A stretch of DNA of 53,602 nucleotides from a bacterium. Lineage in GTDB: Bacteria > Cyanobacteriota > Vampirovibrionia > Gastranaerophilales > Gastranaerophilaceae. Both the position numbers and the translations under genes were made by a program. Positions within the stretch are counted from its first letter, which is position 1. Every line of letters starts with the position of its first letter. The notes below the pieces were generated by a model. That model was not told the DNA's origin. It did not search any database and worked only from the letters and a program-made list of their open reading frames with translations. The stretch is from NCBI GenBank assembly GCA_017480425.1, contig JAFVAR010000035.1:1-53602 (forward strand), in the 5' to 3' direction. Shown here in pieces: positions 18,144 through 25,796 of this stretch.

Positions 18144-18389
18144 ATGAGACTGGATAAATTCTTAAAAGTTTCAAGATTGATAAAAAGAAGAACTGTTGCA
18201 AACTCTGTTTCCGAAACAGGCAGGGTGCTTATAAACGGAAATAGCGCAAAACCTGCAAAACAGCTTAAAATCGGTGATATAATTGAAATAGAGTATGCAA
18301 ATAGAACTGAAAAAGTTCAGGTTATCAGTATTCCGGAAGGAAATGTCAGCGTTCAAGACGCACATAATCTTTATAAGGTGATTGAATAA
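18144..18389 (+). CDS. Small S4-domain RNA-binding protein (RqcP/HSP15-like)
   Basis: 81 residues read from the ATG at 18144, one base after the preceding stop. A longer upstream frame starts inside punA and has no support. The whole protein is an S4 domain: MRLDKFLKVSRLIKRRTVAN, then GRVLINGNSAKPAKQLKIGD. In Bacillus, RqcP of this size works with RqcH in ribosome-associated quality control, and HSP15 in proteobacteria handles stalled 50S subunits. Which of these applies is not shown. Coupled by TAATG to the next gene. Confidence 0.88.
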   Translation: MRLDKFLKVSRLIKRRTVANSVSETGRVLINGNSAKPAKQLKIGDIIEIEYANRTEKVQVISIPEGNVSVQDAHNLYKVIE

Positions 18390-18988
18390 TGCATGAAATT
18401 TTTGTACATATGAATAATTGGTTTCAAGCAATGGGGGTTCAAGGACTTGCGATAAATTCTTGCGTAGAAAGTTTTTTTCTTGTTCCTCCTCCGGATTTTT
18501 TGCTTATAGCTATGGATTTAGCAAAGCCAAAACTCGCACTGTACTATGCAACAGTTTGTACAATTGCTTCTGCAATAGGCGGAGTAATCGGCTATTTAAT
18601 TGGAAAGTTTGGAGGAAGACCTGTTTTTAATTTTATGTTCAAAAAAAACAGAGATAAGCTTGATTCTGTTGAGGCAATGTATAAAGAATACGGGTCTTTT
18701 GCGGTTTTCTTTTCCGCATTCACTCCGATTCCTTATAAAATATTTACAGTTGCAAGCGGAATTTTAAATATGAATTTTATCAAATTCTTTATTGCAAGTT
18801 TTTTAGGACGTGGAGCAAGATTTTTTATTGTAAGCTTAGTTTTAATGTTTTTTGGTGAAACAGTAAAAAAATACTTAGAGCTTGTTATTTTAGCTGTGAC
18901 CATAATTATTATTGTATTCTGTATAATAGTATATAAAAAAAGGCACTCAATTATAAAAAAAGAGGATATGAAAAATGCCGATAATTAA
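18389..18988 (+). CDS. DedA/YqaA-family membrane protein (VTT domain)
   Basis: 199 residues with about four to five hydrophobic segments and the family core: VIGYLIGKFGG, then FAVFFSAFTPIPYKIFTVASGILNMNFIKFFIASFLGRGARFF (quoted in parts). The F-x-R-G-x-R-x-x motif is typical of DedA proteins, thought to scramble or transport polyprenyl- or phospho-lipids. The start overlaps the previous stop (TAATG), and the stop overlaps the next gene by 14 bp, so all three are probably translated together. Confidence 0.85.
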   Translation: MHEIFVHMNNWFQAMGVQGLAINSCVESFFLVPPPDFLLIAMDLAKPKLALYYATVCTIASAIGGVIGYLIGKFGGRPVFNFMFKKNRDKLDSVEAMYKEYGSFAVFFSAFTPIPYKIFTVASGILNMNFIKFFIASFLGRGARFFIVSLVLMFFGETVKKYLELVILAVTIIIIVFCIIVYKKRHSIIKKEDMKNADN

Positions 18989-19391
18989 TGAGCATTTTGT
19001 GATTAACACAAAAGGAAACACTGATATTATCAATATAACAAAACACGTACAAAATTGTGTTTACAAGCATGAATTGAAAGACGCACTTGTTTGTGTATCT
19101 ATTCAAGGTAGTACATCTGCCGTTACTACAATTGAATATGAAGAAGGACTTGTTAAAGACCTAAAAGAAGCTTTAGAAAAAATTGCACCATCCGGAGCCG
19201 AATACCACCATGATGAAATATGGCACGACGGAAACGGTTATGCACACGTAAGAGCGGCTCTAGTCGGAAGTTCCGTTCATATAGCTCTTCAAGATGGTCT
19301 TTTGAATTTAGGGACTTGGCAACAAGTTGTTTTACTTGATTTTGATAATAAAGAACGTTCCAGAAATATCACGGTTCAAATAGTTTACTAA
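18975..19391 (+). CDS. YjbQ-family protein (secondary thiamine-phosphate synthase-like)
   Basis: 138 residues covering the whole YjbQ/UPF0047 fold. Conserved metal and substrate residues occur in YHHDEIWHDGNGYAHVRA, and SSVHIALQDGLLNLGTWQ follows. Some members have weak thiamine-phosphate synthase activity, but the physiological role is unknown. It overlaps the DedA-like gene. Confidence 0.9.
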   Translation: MPIINEHFVINTKGNTDIINITKHVQNCVYKHELKDALVCVSIQGSTSAVTTIEYEEGLVKDLKEALEKIAPSGAEYHHDEIWHDGNGYAHVRAALVGSSVHIALQDGLLNLGTWQQVVLLDFDNKERSRNITVQIVY

Positions 19392-19436
19392 ATATTATAA
19401 TGAAAACAGTTTCAGAGTGTGTATTTATAGGAAGAC

Positions 19437-19465
19437 TTAACTATTTTACTTATTTCTGCTAGGAT
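19437..19465 (+). promoter_or_regulatory. Promoter with extended -10, 6 nt before bioD ATG
   Basis: TTAACT (19437-19442), 17 nt, then TGCTAGGAT with hexamer TAGGAT at 19460-19465. The next six bases lead straight to the ATG at 19472. AGGA within the -10 is too far from consensus use to be certain as a ribosome site, so a leaderless start is likely. Confidence 0.5.
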
Positions 19466-19471
19466 ATTTTT

Positions 19472-20188
19472 ATGTTAAATCTATACGTCACATCATCAAG
19501 AAAAAAATATGGAAAGACTTTCATTACTGCGGGACTTGCAGCTACAATGCAAAGTCTGGGATATGCAACGGGCGTATACAAACCAATACAAACGTCAGGT
19601 ATAGAACGAGGCGGATTTACTCAATCTCCCGACTTAACATACATAAAAACGCTGGATCCATATATAAATACGGCATTCACATATCTGTATAAATCATCTG
19701 ACGAACCACTTATATCATCAGAAAATGAAAATGATTATATTGATATCAATATAATACATCGAGAATACTTAAGACTCAGCAGTTCAACTGATTGTACGAT
19801 AATAGACGGGGATAGCGGAATTCTTAGTCCTGTGGCACCAAATGTACAAAACATTGATATTATAAAGAAATTGAATGTTCCGGTTCTGATTATAACAGAA
19901 CCTCATGAAGATTCAATTAATGATACGCTGATGACTATACGAGTTCTTGAGACAAAAGAAATTCCTATAAGAGGGGTTATTATAAATAATATATATGATG
20001 ATTGTCCAAAAGACCTACTTGTATCGCTTCCTAGGATTATAGAAGAATATACCAATGTAAAAATACTTGGACTTGTTCCGCATATTAAAGTACCTGCAGC
20101 TCCTGAAGACATTATAACTGCTATTTTGAACGGAATTGATATTGAAAGCGTTTTTAATGTTAAAATAGAAAAACTGGAAATAAGCTAA
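19472..20188 (+). CDS. bioD: Dethiobiotin synthase
   Basis: 238 residues of the BioD P-loop family. The loop YVTSSRKKYGKTFITAGL (5-22) is the divergent BioD form with G14-K15-T16. VYKPIQTSG carries the catalytic lysine, and VLIITEPHEDSINDTLMTI with RGVIINN fits the ATP-grasp partner region. It closes the ureido ring of dethiobiotin from diaminopelargonate, CO2 and ATP. No other bio gene is nearby, and a cobyrinate-type amidase subfamily is a weaker alternative. It is coupled to rsmD by TAATG. Confidence 0.85.
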   Translation: MLNLYVTSSRKKYGKTFITAGLAATMQSLGYATGVYKPIQTSGIERGGFTQSPDLTYIKTLDPYINTAFTYLYKSSDEPLISSENENDYIDINIIHREYLRLSSSTDCTIIDGDSGILSPVAPNVQNIDIIKKLNVPVLIITEPHEDSINDTLMTIRVLETKEIPIRGVIINNIYDDCPKDLLVSLPRIIEEYTNVKILGLVPHIKVPAAPEDIITAILNGIDIESVFNVKIEKLEIS

Positions 20189-20697
20189 TGATTATAACAG
20201 CCGGCATTTATAAGGGACGAAAAATTTTAACTCCGGATGAAAAAATAACAAGACCAACTCTATCAAAAGTAAGGATGGGAGTTTTCAACACGTTATATTC
20301 AATAGTGGGAACATTTGAAAACAAAACATTTCTTGATGCCTTTGGAGGTTCCGGTATTATGGGCTTGGAGGCCTTATCAAGAGGGTTTAAAAGTGTTACT
20401 GTGTACGAAAAAAATAAGACAGTCTCAGAAATAATAAAAAAGAATTATAATTCACTTGGAATTAAACCAAACCTTCATGTCGGTGATAGTATAAAGTTGG
20501 TATGTAGGGAACAAACATTATATGACGTTATATACATAGACCCGCCATATTATAGCGGAATATATGAAAAATTTTTGTTAGGTGCGAAAGGTAAAATAAT
20601 AATACTGGAACACTCTGTAGAAATTGACACACCGGATTATAAACTTATTAAAAGAAAAAACTATGGTGATAAAATCATTTCATTTTTAACAAAATAG
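20188..20697 (+). CDS. rsmD: 16S rRNA (guanine966-N2)-methyltransferase
   Basis: 169 residues, a compact Rossmann methyltransferase. R-I/K-TRPTLSKVRMGVFN is the RsmD N-terminus, FLDAFGGSGIMGLEALSRG the SAM motif I, and DPPYYSG (118-124) the N-methylation catalytic motif. It methylates G966 of 16S rRNA. Its start overlaps the bioD stop. Slightly shorter than E. coli RsmD (198 residues) but complete in motifs. Confidence 0.92.
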   Translation: MIITAGIYKGRKILTPDEKITRPTLSKVRMGVFNTLYSIVGTFENKTFLDAFGGSGIMGLEALSRGFKSVTVYEKNKTVSEIIKKNYNSLGIKPNLHVGDSIKLVCREQTLYDVIYIDPPYYSGIYEKFLLGAKGKIIILEHSVEIDTPDYKLIKRKNYGDKIISFLTK

Positions 20698-20707
20698 GAG
20701 ATATCGA

Positions 20708-20742
20708 TAATATTGCAATATTTTTTTCAGCAATATAGAATG
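20708..20742 (+). terminator. Hairpin after rsmD
   Basis: AATATTGC-AATATT followed by T7, with a second possible pairing of ATATTGC to GCAATAT. It lies in the 102-nt gap before rpmE, and may be a weak terminator or part of the L31 leader. Confidence 0.35.
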
Positions 20743-20799
20743 GTAAAGGTCGAAATAGATTATCAAGTTTGGAATCTTGAATAAAGAAAGAAGGTTAAA

Positions 20800-21000
20800 A
20801 TGAAAGACGGAATACATCCTGATTATAAGAAAACTGTTATCAAATGTGTTTGTGGTAACGAAATCGAAACGGGTTCTGTTGTAGATGATATTACAGTTGA
20901 AATTTGTTCACACTGTCACCCATTCTACACAGGTCAACAAAAAATTCTTGACTCTGAAGGACGTGTTGAAAGATTCAAAAAACGTTACGGACAAAAGTAA
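20800..21000 (+). CDS. rpmE: 50S ribosomal protein bL31 (zinc-binding form)
   Basis: 66 residues, standard length. It retains the zinc ligands C16, C18, C36 and C39 (CVCGN and [10 protein letters not shown]), so this is the C-plus form rather than the zinc-free paralogue. It bridges the 50S central protuberance and the 30S head. GAAGG precedes the ATG, and a good terminator follows immediately. Confidence 0.97.
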   Translation: MKDGIHPDYKKTVIKCVCGNEIETGSVVDDITVEICSHCHPFYTGQQKILDSEGRVERFKKRYGQK

Positions 21001-21019
21001 GAGATTACAATATTTTTAT

Positions 21020-21055
21020 AAAAACGGTGGAACGAGTATTTCGCCGTTTTTTATT
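21020..21055 (+). terminator. Rho-independent terminator of rpmE
   Basis: AAAACGGTG pairs with CGCCGTTTT across a 12-nt loop, followed by a T-run. Confidence 0.85.
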
Positions 21056-21058
21056 ATA

Positions 21059-21088
21059 TTGACATTTCCCGATAATAAAGAGTACAAT
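21059..21088 (+). promoter_or_regulatory. folK promoter (TTGACA-N18-TACAAT), leaderless
   Basis: TTGACA is at 21059-21064 and TACAAT at 21083-21088, exactly 6 nt before the ATG at 21095. The promoter starts within the T-tail of the rpmE terminator. There is no Shine-Dalgarno sequence. Confidence 0.7.
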
Positions 21089-21094
21089 TATTCT

Positions 21095-21595
21095 ATGGCT
21101 ATTGTGTATTTATCACTAGGTTCAAATTTAGGTGACAGAGTCGGGTATCTTCAGCAGGCAGCAAGTCTAATTGGCGCAATTGAAGATATTAAAATTGTTG
21201 CAACTTCGTCCTTTTATGAAACAGAGCCTTGGAATATGCCTACAGACAATTGGTTTGTAAATGCAATTGTGCAGATATCGACATCATTAACCCCGATAGA
21301 ACTTCTGTCTGAATGCCATAGAATTGAACGTCAGCTTGGAAGAGTCCGTTTTGATGAAAATAAATATGAAGACAGGACTATAGATATAGATATTCTTTTT
21401 TATGATGATTTAGTTATAAATAATGAAACACTTGTAATACCTCACAAGCATTTTCATAAAAGGGCATTTTTACTTGTTCCTATGCTAGAAATTGCACAAG
21501 ATTTTATTCATCCTATTTACAAAAAAACTGTATCTGAATTGTACGAGGAATTAGAAAATCCCGAAATGGTATATCTGTATGGGACAAGAGTTTAA
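21095..21595 (+). CDS. folK: 2-amino-4-hydroxy-6-hydroxymethyldihydropteridine pyrophosphokinase
   Basis: 166 residues (normal is about 160). YLSLGSNLGDR opens the protein, VATSSFYETEPWN and FVNAIVQI follow, and the signature RTIDIDILFYDD binds Mg-ATP. HKHFHKRAFLLVPMLEIA closes the core. It pyrophosphorylates the pterin precursor in folate synthesis. The open frame runs upstream into rpmE, but the promoter position fixes the start at 21095. The 3' end overlaps the flavoprotein gene by 17 bp. Confidence 0.95.
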   Translation: MAIVYLSLGSNLGDRVGYLQQAASLIGAIEDIKIVATSSFYETEPWNMPTDNWFVNAIVQISTSLTPIELLSECHRIERQLGRVRFDENKYEDRTIDIDILFYDDLVINNETLVIPHKHFHKRAFLLVPMLEIAQDFIHPIYKKTVSELYEELENPEMVYLYGTRV

Positions 21596-22718
21596 ATCTG
21601 TAGGAATTGTTGGAGGTGGTGCAGCCGGATGTTTATGTGCTTATTTTTTGGTAAAATCAGGAATAAGTGTAACTATTTTTGATCATAATCCACTACTAAT
21701 AACCCTTTTGCCTACGGGGGGCGGCAGATGTAATTTGGCACATGCAGAGTTCGACTTTAAGGAACTTGCTAAAAATTATCCCAGAGGTGAAAAATTTTTA
21801 TATTCTGTTTTTTCAAAATTTTCTACCTGTGATACACTTTCTCTATTTAAAGATTTTGGTGTAGATACTTATCCTCAGGATGACGGAAAAATATTTCCTG
21901 TTTCAAATAGTGCAAAAGAGGTAAGAAATGCAGTCTTAAGCCATATAAAAAATGCTAACTTTATAAAAGAAACAGTTGTTGAAATAAATAAAATTGATAG
22001 CGGTTTTAAACTCAAAACGGGATGTTCGGATTACTTTTTTACGGACATTGTTCTTGCACATGGCGGTAATAAGAGAACTCGCTTAATAAAAGGTATTAAT
22101 CACAATGTAATTCCTCAAATGCCTTCTCTTGTAGGTTTAAATTCGCACATAAAAGAACTTAGCGGAATTGTTCTAAAAAGTGTTTATTCACGGGATTGCA
22201 AAATAGAAGATGATTTATTATTTACACATTACGGAATTTCAGGGCCTCTTGCTTATAAAATTTCATCTATTAAAGCGTTTGACAAATATCCGTATACACT
22301 TACTTTTGACTTATATAAAGAAGGTTTTAATCTGCAAGATATTTTAAATTCTAATTCTCATAAAAAATTTAAAAATATTTTATCTGAATTTCTTCCTCAC
22401 AGATTTTGCGACTATATTTTAGGAGAAAACAAAGATATCAAAGCTTGTAATGTAAACGGAAAATTAAGAGATGAAATACTAAATAAAATACACAATTTTC
22501 AACTTACAATTCTTGGAACAAATGCAGGAGAAGAAACTGTTTCCGCAGGCGGATACGACCTTGACGAAATTAATCCTAAAAATATGGAGTCCAAAAAATA
22601 TCCTCATCTGTTTTTTGCAGGGGAATGTCTTAATATTGACGGTTTCTGCGGTGGGTTTAATTTACAAAATGCTTGGTCAACGGCTTTTGTTGCCTCACAG
22701 GGAATAATAAATTACTAA
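21579..22718 (+). CDS. NAD(P)/FAD-dependent oxidoreductase, HI0933/BaiN family
   Basis: 379 residues. The FAD-binding GIVGGGAAGCLCAYFLVKSG motif is at the N-terminus, then TGGGRCNLAH, the hallmark of the HI0933-like group. C-terminal AGGYDLDEINP and FFAGECLNIDGFCGGFNLQNAWSTAF (quoted in parts) close the FAD site. The family includes BaiN, implicated in bile-acid dehydroxylation intermediates, but most members have no assigned substrate. It overlaps folK. Confidence 0.9.
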   Translation: MGQEFKSVGIVGGGAAGCLCAYFLVKSGISVTIFDHNPLLITLLPTGGGRCNLAHAEFDFKELAKNYPRGEKFLYSVFSKFSTCDTLSLFKDFGVDTYPQDDGKIFPVSNSAKEVRNAVLSHIKNANFIKETVVEINKIDSGFKLKTGCSDYFFTDIVLAHGGNKRTRLIKGINHNVIPQMPSLVGLNSHIKELSGIVLKSVYSRDCKIEDDLLFTHYGISGPLAYKISSIKAFDKYPYTLTFDLYKEGFNLQDILNSNSHKKFKNILSEFLPHRFCDYILGENKDIKACNVNGKLRDEILNKIHNFQLTILGTNAGEETVSAGGYDLDEINPKNMESKKYPHLFFAGECLNIDGFCGGFNLQNAWSTAFVASQGIINY

Positions 22719-22719
22719 A

Positions 22720-23364
22720 CTATCTTACCAGTAAAACGTACCAAGGATTTTCCTTTGATGTTCCATATGAATTTGAAAATTGAATCATTCCTGGTTTTGA
22801 TACCGTTAGGAGTCCTGAAATCGGGTATGTTTCTATTTTTGCATTTCCGCTTGAAAAAGTATAATTATCAAATGATTTATCGGTATCATTTAGCAGAATA
22901 ATTCTCAAATCACCCCAAGCTTTTTTTATCTTTAAAGAATTTGTTTTATCAGAAAATTCTGAAATTTTTATTATCTGATAGTCAGGGAAAAGCGATTTTA
23001 CTTCATCGTCAGAAAGCTCACGCTTTAAAAGAGAGCCGTTATACGAAAAAGTATAGAATTTTAAGTCTTTGTTTGAATAACCTATAAACAGATTGCCTGC
23101 AATAAATTCATATTCACAATCAGTTGTAAATGCATAACTCTTATTCGAGGTTAAATAATCAAAGTAAGTTCCGAAGCCCTTTGTTTTAGTAAAATATAAG
23201 TCTTCTTTTTTATTAACTTTTGTTGACCAGTGACCATTTGCAGAATTGTATGATATTTTTGATTTTTCTTTTATCTCATTGTATTTGAAACCAGGAATAT
23301 CAGAAGCCGTAACACCTGATATTATGAGCATATAAACTATAAATGTTGTAAAAAGTTTCTTCAT
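22720..23364 (-). CDS. Secreted protein of unknown function
   Basis: 214 residues with a clear signal peptide (MKKLFTTFIVYMLIISGVTAS). The mature part is rich in Tyr, Phe, Lys and Ser with alternating beta-strand-like hydrophobicity and no recognised domain. No lipobox cysteine is present. It ends one base after the convergent flavoprotein stop. A periplasmic or surface role is inferred only from the signal sequence. Confidence 0.6.
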   Translation of the reverse strand: MKKLFTTFIVYMLIISGVTASDIPGFKYNEIKEKSKISYNSANGHWSTKVNKKEDLYFTKTKGFGTYFDYLTSNKSYAFTTDCEYEFIAGNLFIGYSNKDLKFYTFSYNGSLLKRELSDDEVKSLFPDYQIIKISEFSDKTNSLKIKKAWGDLRIILLNDTDKSFDNYTFSSGNAKIETYPISGLLTVSKPGMIQFSNSYGTSKENPWYVLLVR

Positions 23365-23444
23365 ATTTTCACCCGAAGTGTATTATATAAAAAATTCATA
23401 ACAAGTTCAACTTTTTATATGATTAAATTTTTCGAAAGATATTG

Positions 23445-23450
23445 TATTCT
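23445..23450 (+). promoter_or_regulatory. -10 box 6 nt before ATG (leaderless)
   Basis: TATTCT ends 6 nt before the ATG at 23457. No ribosome-binding site is visible. The -35 is not clear. Confidence 0.4.
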
Positions 23451-23456
23451 ACAGGT

Positions 23457-23813
23457 ATGAGTTTAGCATCAAATATAGTAAGCAGTATTTTATCAAATCA
23501 AATAAGCGGGAAGTCAGGAATAAGCCAGATTCTTGACCTAAATGATAAGACATTTGCTGATATTTTAGAAAAACAATTTAACATACAAGTAACACCTAAA
23601 ACTGAAAATACACCGGGATCATTTGGAGTTCCGGCAGGTATGCTTATTCAGGATATTAGTAATATAGTAAACGGTTCTGATAATATAAATGGAAGCCATT
23701 CTTATTCATGTATGTCCGATTTTAACAAACGCCAAGCATTAAATTTTTATAACAGGGGGGCAAGAAATTCGGTTATTAATTTAAACGAATTTATGGCTGA
23801 TGCGTTTAATTAA
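23457..23813 (+). CDS. Small protein of unknown function
   Basis: 118 residues, starting MSLASNIVSSILSNQISG. No signal peptide, membrane segment or known domain. It is rich in Asn, Ser, Ile and Asp, and has PGSFGVPAGMLIQDI in the middle. A frame extension to 23442 uses a codon that would lie inside the -10 box, so 23457 is preferred. A terminator follows 40 nt downstream. Confidence 0.5.
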   Translation: MSLASNIVSSILSNQISGKSGISQILDLNDKTFADILEKQFNIQVTPKTENTPGSFGVPAGMLIQDISNIVNGSDNINGSHSYSCMSDFNKRQALNFYNRGARNSVINLNEFMADAFN

Positions 23814-23853
23814 AATTAAAAATAAATAAAATAGATTTTGTTTGTTGTATAAT

Positions 23854-23885
23854 AAAGCTATTATGAGATAATAGCTTTATTTTTG
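23854..23885 (+). terminator. Hairpin terminator or leader hairpin before the NifU-like gene
   Basis: AAAGCTATTAT pairs perfectly with ATAATAGCTTT across GAG and is followed by ATTTTT. A TATAAT (23848-23853) abuts its 5' side, so it could end the upstream gene or sit at the 5' end of the downstream transcript. Confidence 0.75.
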
Positions 23886-23902
23886 ATTAATAAGGAGGTC
23901 AA

Positions 23903-24604
23903 ATGGGCAAAATAGAAATTACTAAGGAAATCGAAGAAAAATGCTGCGTGCACCGTGGTGTTAAAGGTTCTCCTGCTCCAATCCCTCAAGAAGGGGAATG
24001 GACAAAATGTAAAGAAATCAAAGACATTTCAGGTTTAACACACGGCTGCGGTTGTTGTGCTCCTCAACAAGGAACTTGTAAATTAACTTTGAACGTTAAA
24101 GAAGGTGTTATACAAGAAGCTCTTGTTGAAACAATCGGATGTTCCGGCATGACACACTCAGCTGCAATGGCAGGTGAAATCCTTCCCGGAAAAACTATTC
24201 TGGAAGCATTAAATACAGACCTTGTATGTGACGCTATAAATGTTGCTATGAGAGAATTATTCCTTCAAATTGTTTACGGAAGAACTCAATCAGCATTCTC
24301 TGAAAATGGTTTACCTGTTGGTGCAGGTCTTGAAGACCTCGGCAAGGGTTTATGCTCTATGTGTGGTACAATCCACTCTACAAAACAAAAAGGTGTAAGA
24401 TATCTTCAACTTACCGAAGGCTATATCTTGAAACTTGGTCTTGATAAGAATGACGAAGTTATCGGGTATCAATTTATCAACATGGGCAAATTTATGGATG
24501 CAATCAAAAAGGGTGTAAATCCTCAAGAAGCATTCGATAAGAATGTTGGTACATACGGCAGATTTGCTGATGCGGTTAAGTATATCGATCCTCGTGAAGA
24601 GTAG
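23903..24604 (+). CDS. Iron-sulfur cluster scaffold-like protein (NifU-N-type) partnered with GGGtGRT protein
   Basis: 233 residues and cysteine-rich: C14, C15, C36, C49, C51, C52, C59, C80, C109, C151 and C154. The segment LVETIGCSGMTHSAAMAGEILPGKT resembles the IscU/NifU N-terminal scaffold fold with its cluster-ligand cysteine. CCVHRG and HGCGCCAPQQGTC at the N-terminus and CSMCGTIHS later are specific to this family. Known genomes often pair it with a GGGtGRT protein, as here. Cluster assembly or transfer is inferred, and the client is unknown. GGAGG is 8 nt before the ATG. Confidence 0.8.
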   Translation: MGKIEITKEIEEKCCVHRGVKGSPAPIPQEGEWTKCKEIKDISGLTHGCGCCAPQQGTCKLTLNVKEGVIQEALVETIGCSGMTHSAAMAGEILPGKTILEALNTDLVCDAINVAMRELFLQIVYGRTQSAFSENGLPVGAGLEDLGKGLCSMCGTIHSTKQKGVRYLQLTEGYILKLGLDKNDEVIGYQFINMGKFMDAIKKGVNPQEAFDKNVGTYGRFADAVKYIDPREE

Positions 24605-24622
24605 AAATAAATATACAGATTC

Positions 24623-24692
24623 GTGAATCGTGAGCTGTGATTTGTGAATCGATATTAAAAAACGGCTCACGAGTCACAATATACGACTCACG
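24623..24692. repeat. Degenerate heptanucleotide repeats forming an inverted repeat
   Basis: Four GTGANNY-type heptamers at 24623-24650 are followed by a 13-nt spacer. Four more in reverse orientation lie at 24664-24691 (GGCTCAC, GAGTCAC, AATATAC, GACTCAC). The arms can pair imperfectly. It sits between the NifU-like and GGGtGRT genes. Confidence 0.7.
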
Positions 24693-24727
24693 TTATTACA
24701 ACAATAAAACTATAAAGGAAATAAATT

Positions 24728-25729
24728 ATGACAGTAAAATTTGAAGGACAAGATAGACGTGAAGCTACTTTAAAGAAAGTTTTACCTGAATATGGTTTCA
24801 AATCTTTAGAAGAAGCTCGTGATTTATGTCTGTCAAAAGGCATCGATGTAGATGCTATTGTTAAAGGCATTCAGCCTATCGCTTTTGATAACGCTTCTTG
24901 GGCATATACACTTGGTTGCGCTATTGCTATTAAAAAAGGTATTAAGACTGCTGCGGAAGCCGCTGAAGCAATAGGTTTAGGTTTGCAAGCATTTGCAGTT
25001 CCGGGCTCAGTCGGTGACAGAAGACAAGTTGGTATCGGTCACGGTAACTTAGCGGCAATGCTTTTAAGAGAAGAGACAAAATGCTTCTGCTTCTTAGCAG
25101 GTCACGAATCTTTTGCAGCCGCAGAAGGTGCTATCGGTATTGCTCGTAACGCTAACAAAGTTAGAAAAGAACCCTTAAGGGTTATTTTGAACGGTCTTGG
25201 AAAAGATGCAGCTCACGTCATTGCACGTATAAACGGTTTTACTTCTGTTGAAACGGAATATGACTACAAAACAGGCGAATTAAAAGTTGTTAAAGAAACT
25301 GCATTTTCTGAAGGTGAAAGAGCAAAAGTAAGATGTTACGGTGCGGATGACGTTAACGAAGGTGTTGCTATTATGATTAAAGAAGGTGTTGACGTTTCTA
25401 TTACAGGTAACTCAACTAACCCAACCCGTTTCCAACACCCTGTTGCAGGCACTTATAAAAAATGGTGCTGGGAAAACGGAAGGAAATATTTCTCAGTAGC
25501 TTCAGGCGGTGGTACAGGTCGTACATTGCACCCGGATAACGTTGCGGCAGGCCCTGCTTCTTACGGTATGACAGATACAATGGGAAGAATGCACGGAGAT
25601 GCTCAATTCGCAGGCTCTTCTTCTGTTCCTGCTCACGTAGAAATGATGGGCGTAATAGGTATGGGCAACAACCCGATGGTAGGTGCTACTGTTGCAGTTG
25701 CAGTTGCAGTAGAAAAGGCTATGGCTTAG
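24728..25729 (+). CDS. GGGtGRT family protein
   Basis: 333 residues containing the name-giving SGGGTGRTLHPDNVAAGPASYG motif near residues 257-278. VPGSVGDRRQVGIGHGNLAAMLL, AGHESFAAAEGAIGIARNANKVRKEP (quoted in parts) and a C-terminal HVEMMGVIGMGNNPMVGATVAVAVAVEKAM are conserved in style. The family (Pfam GGGtGRT) has no assigned activity. Its constant partner is the NifU-like scaffold immediately upstream, so a metal or Fe-S dependent function is plausible. AAGGA precedes the ATG, and a strong terminator follows. Confidence 0.9.
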   Translation: MTVKFEGQDRREATLKKVLPEYGFKSLEEARDLCLSKGIDVDAIVKGIQPIAFDNASWAYTLGCAIAIKKGIKTAAEAAEAIGLGLQAFAVPGSVGDRRQVGIGHGNLAAMLLREETKCFCFLAGHESFAAAEGAIGIARNANKVRKEPLRVILNGLGKDAAHVIARINGFTSVETEYDYKTGELKVVKETAFSEGERAKVRCYGADDVNEGVAIMIKEGVDVSITGNSTNPTRFQHPVAGTYKKWCWENGRKYFSVASGGGTGRTLHPDNVAAGPASYGMTDTMGRMHGDAQFAGSSSVPAHVEMMGVIGMGNNPMVGATVAVAVAVEKAMA

Positions 25730-25750
25730 TAACAAAATTCGAACATATAT

Positions 25751-25793
25751 AAGGAAGGGTAGATTCAAAATATTTACACTTCCTTATTTTTTT
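25751..25793. terminator. Terminator after the GGGtGRT gene (can act on both strands)
   Basis: AAGGAAGgGTA pairs with TACaCTTCCTT and is followed by ATTTTTTT on the plus strand. On the minus strand it also ends near the stop of the convergent gene. Confidence 0.85.
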
Positions 25794-25796
25794 GTT

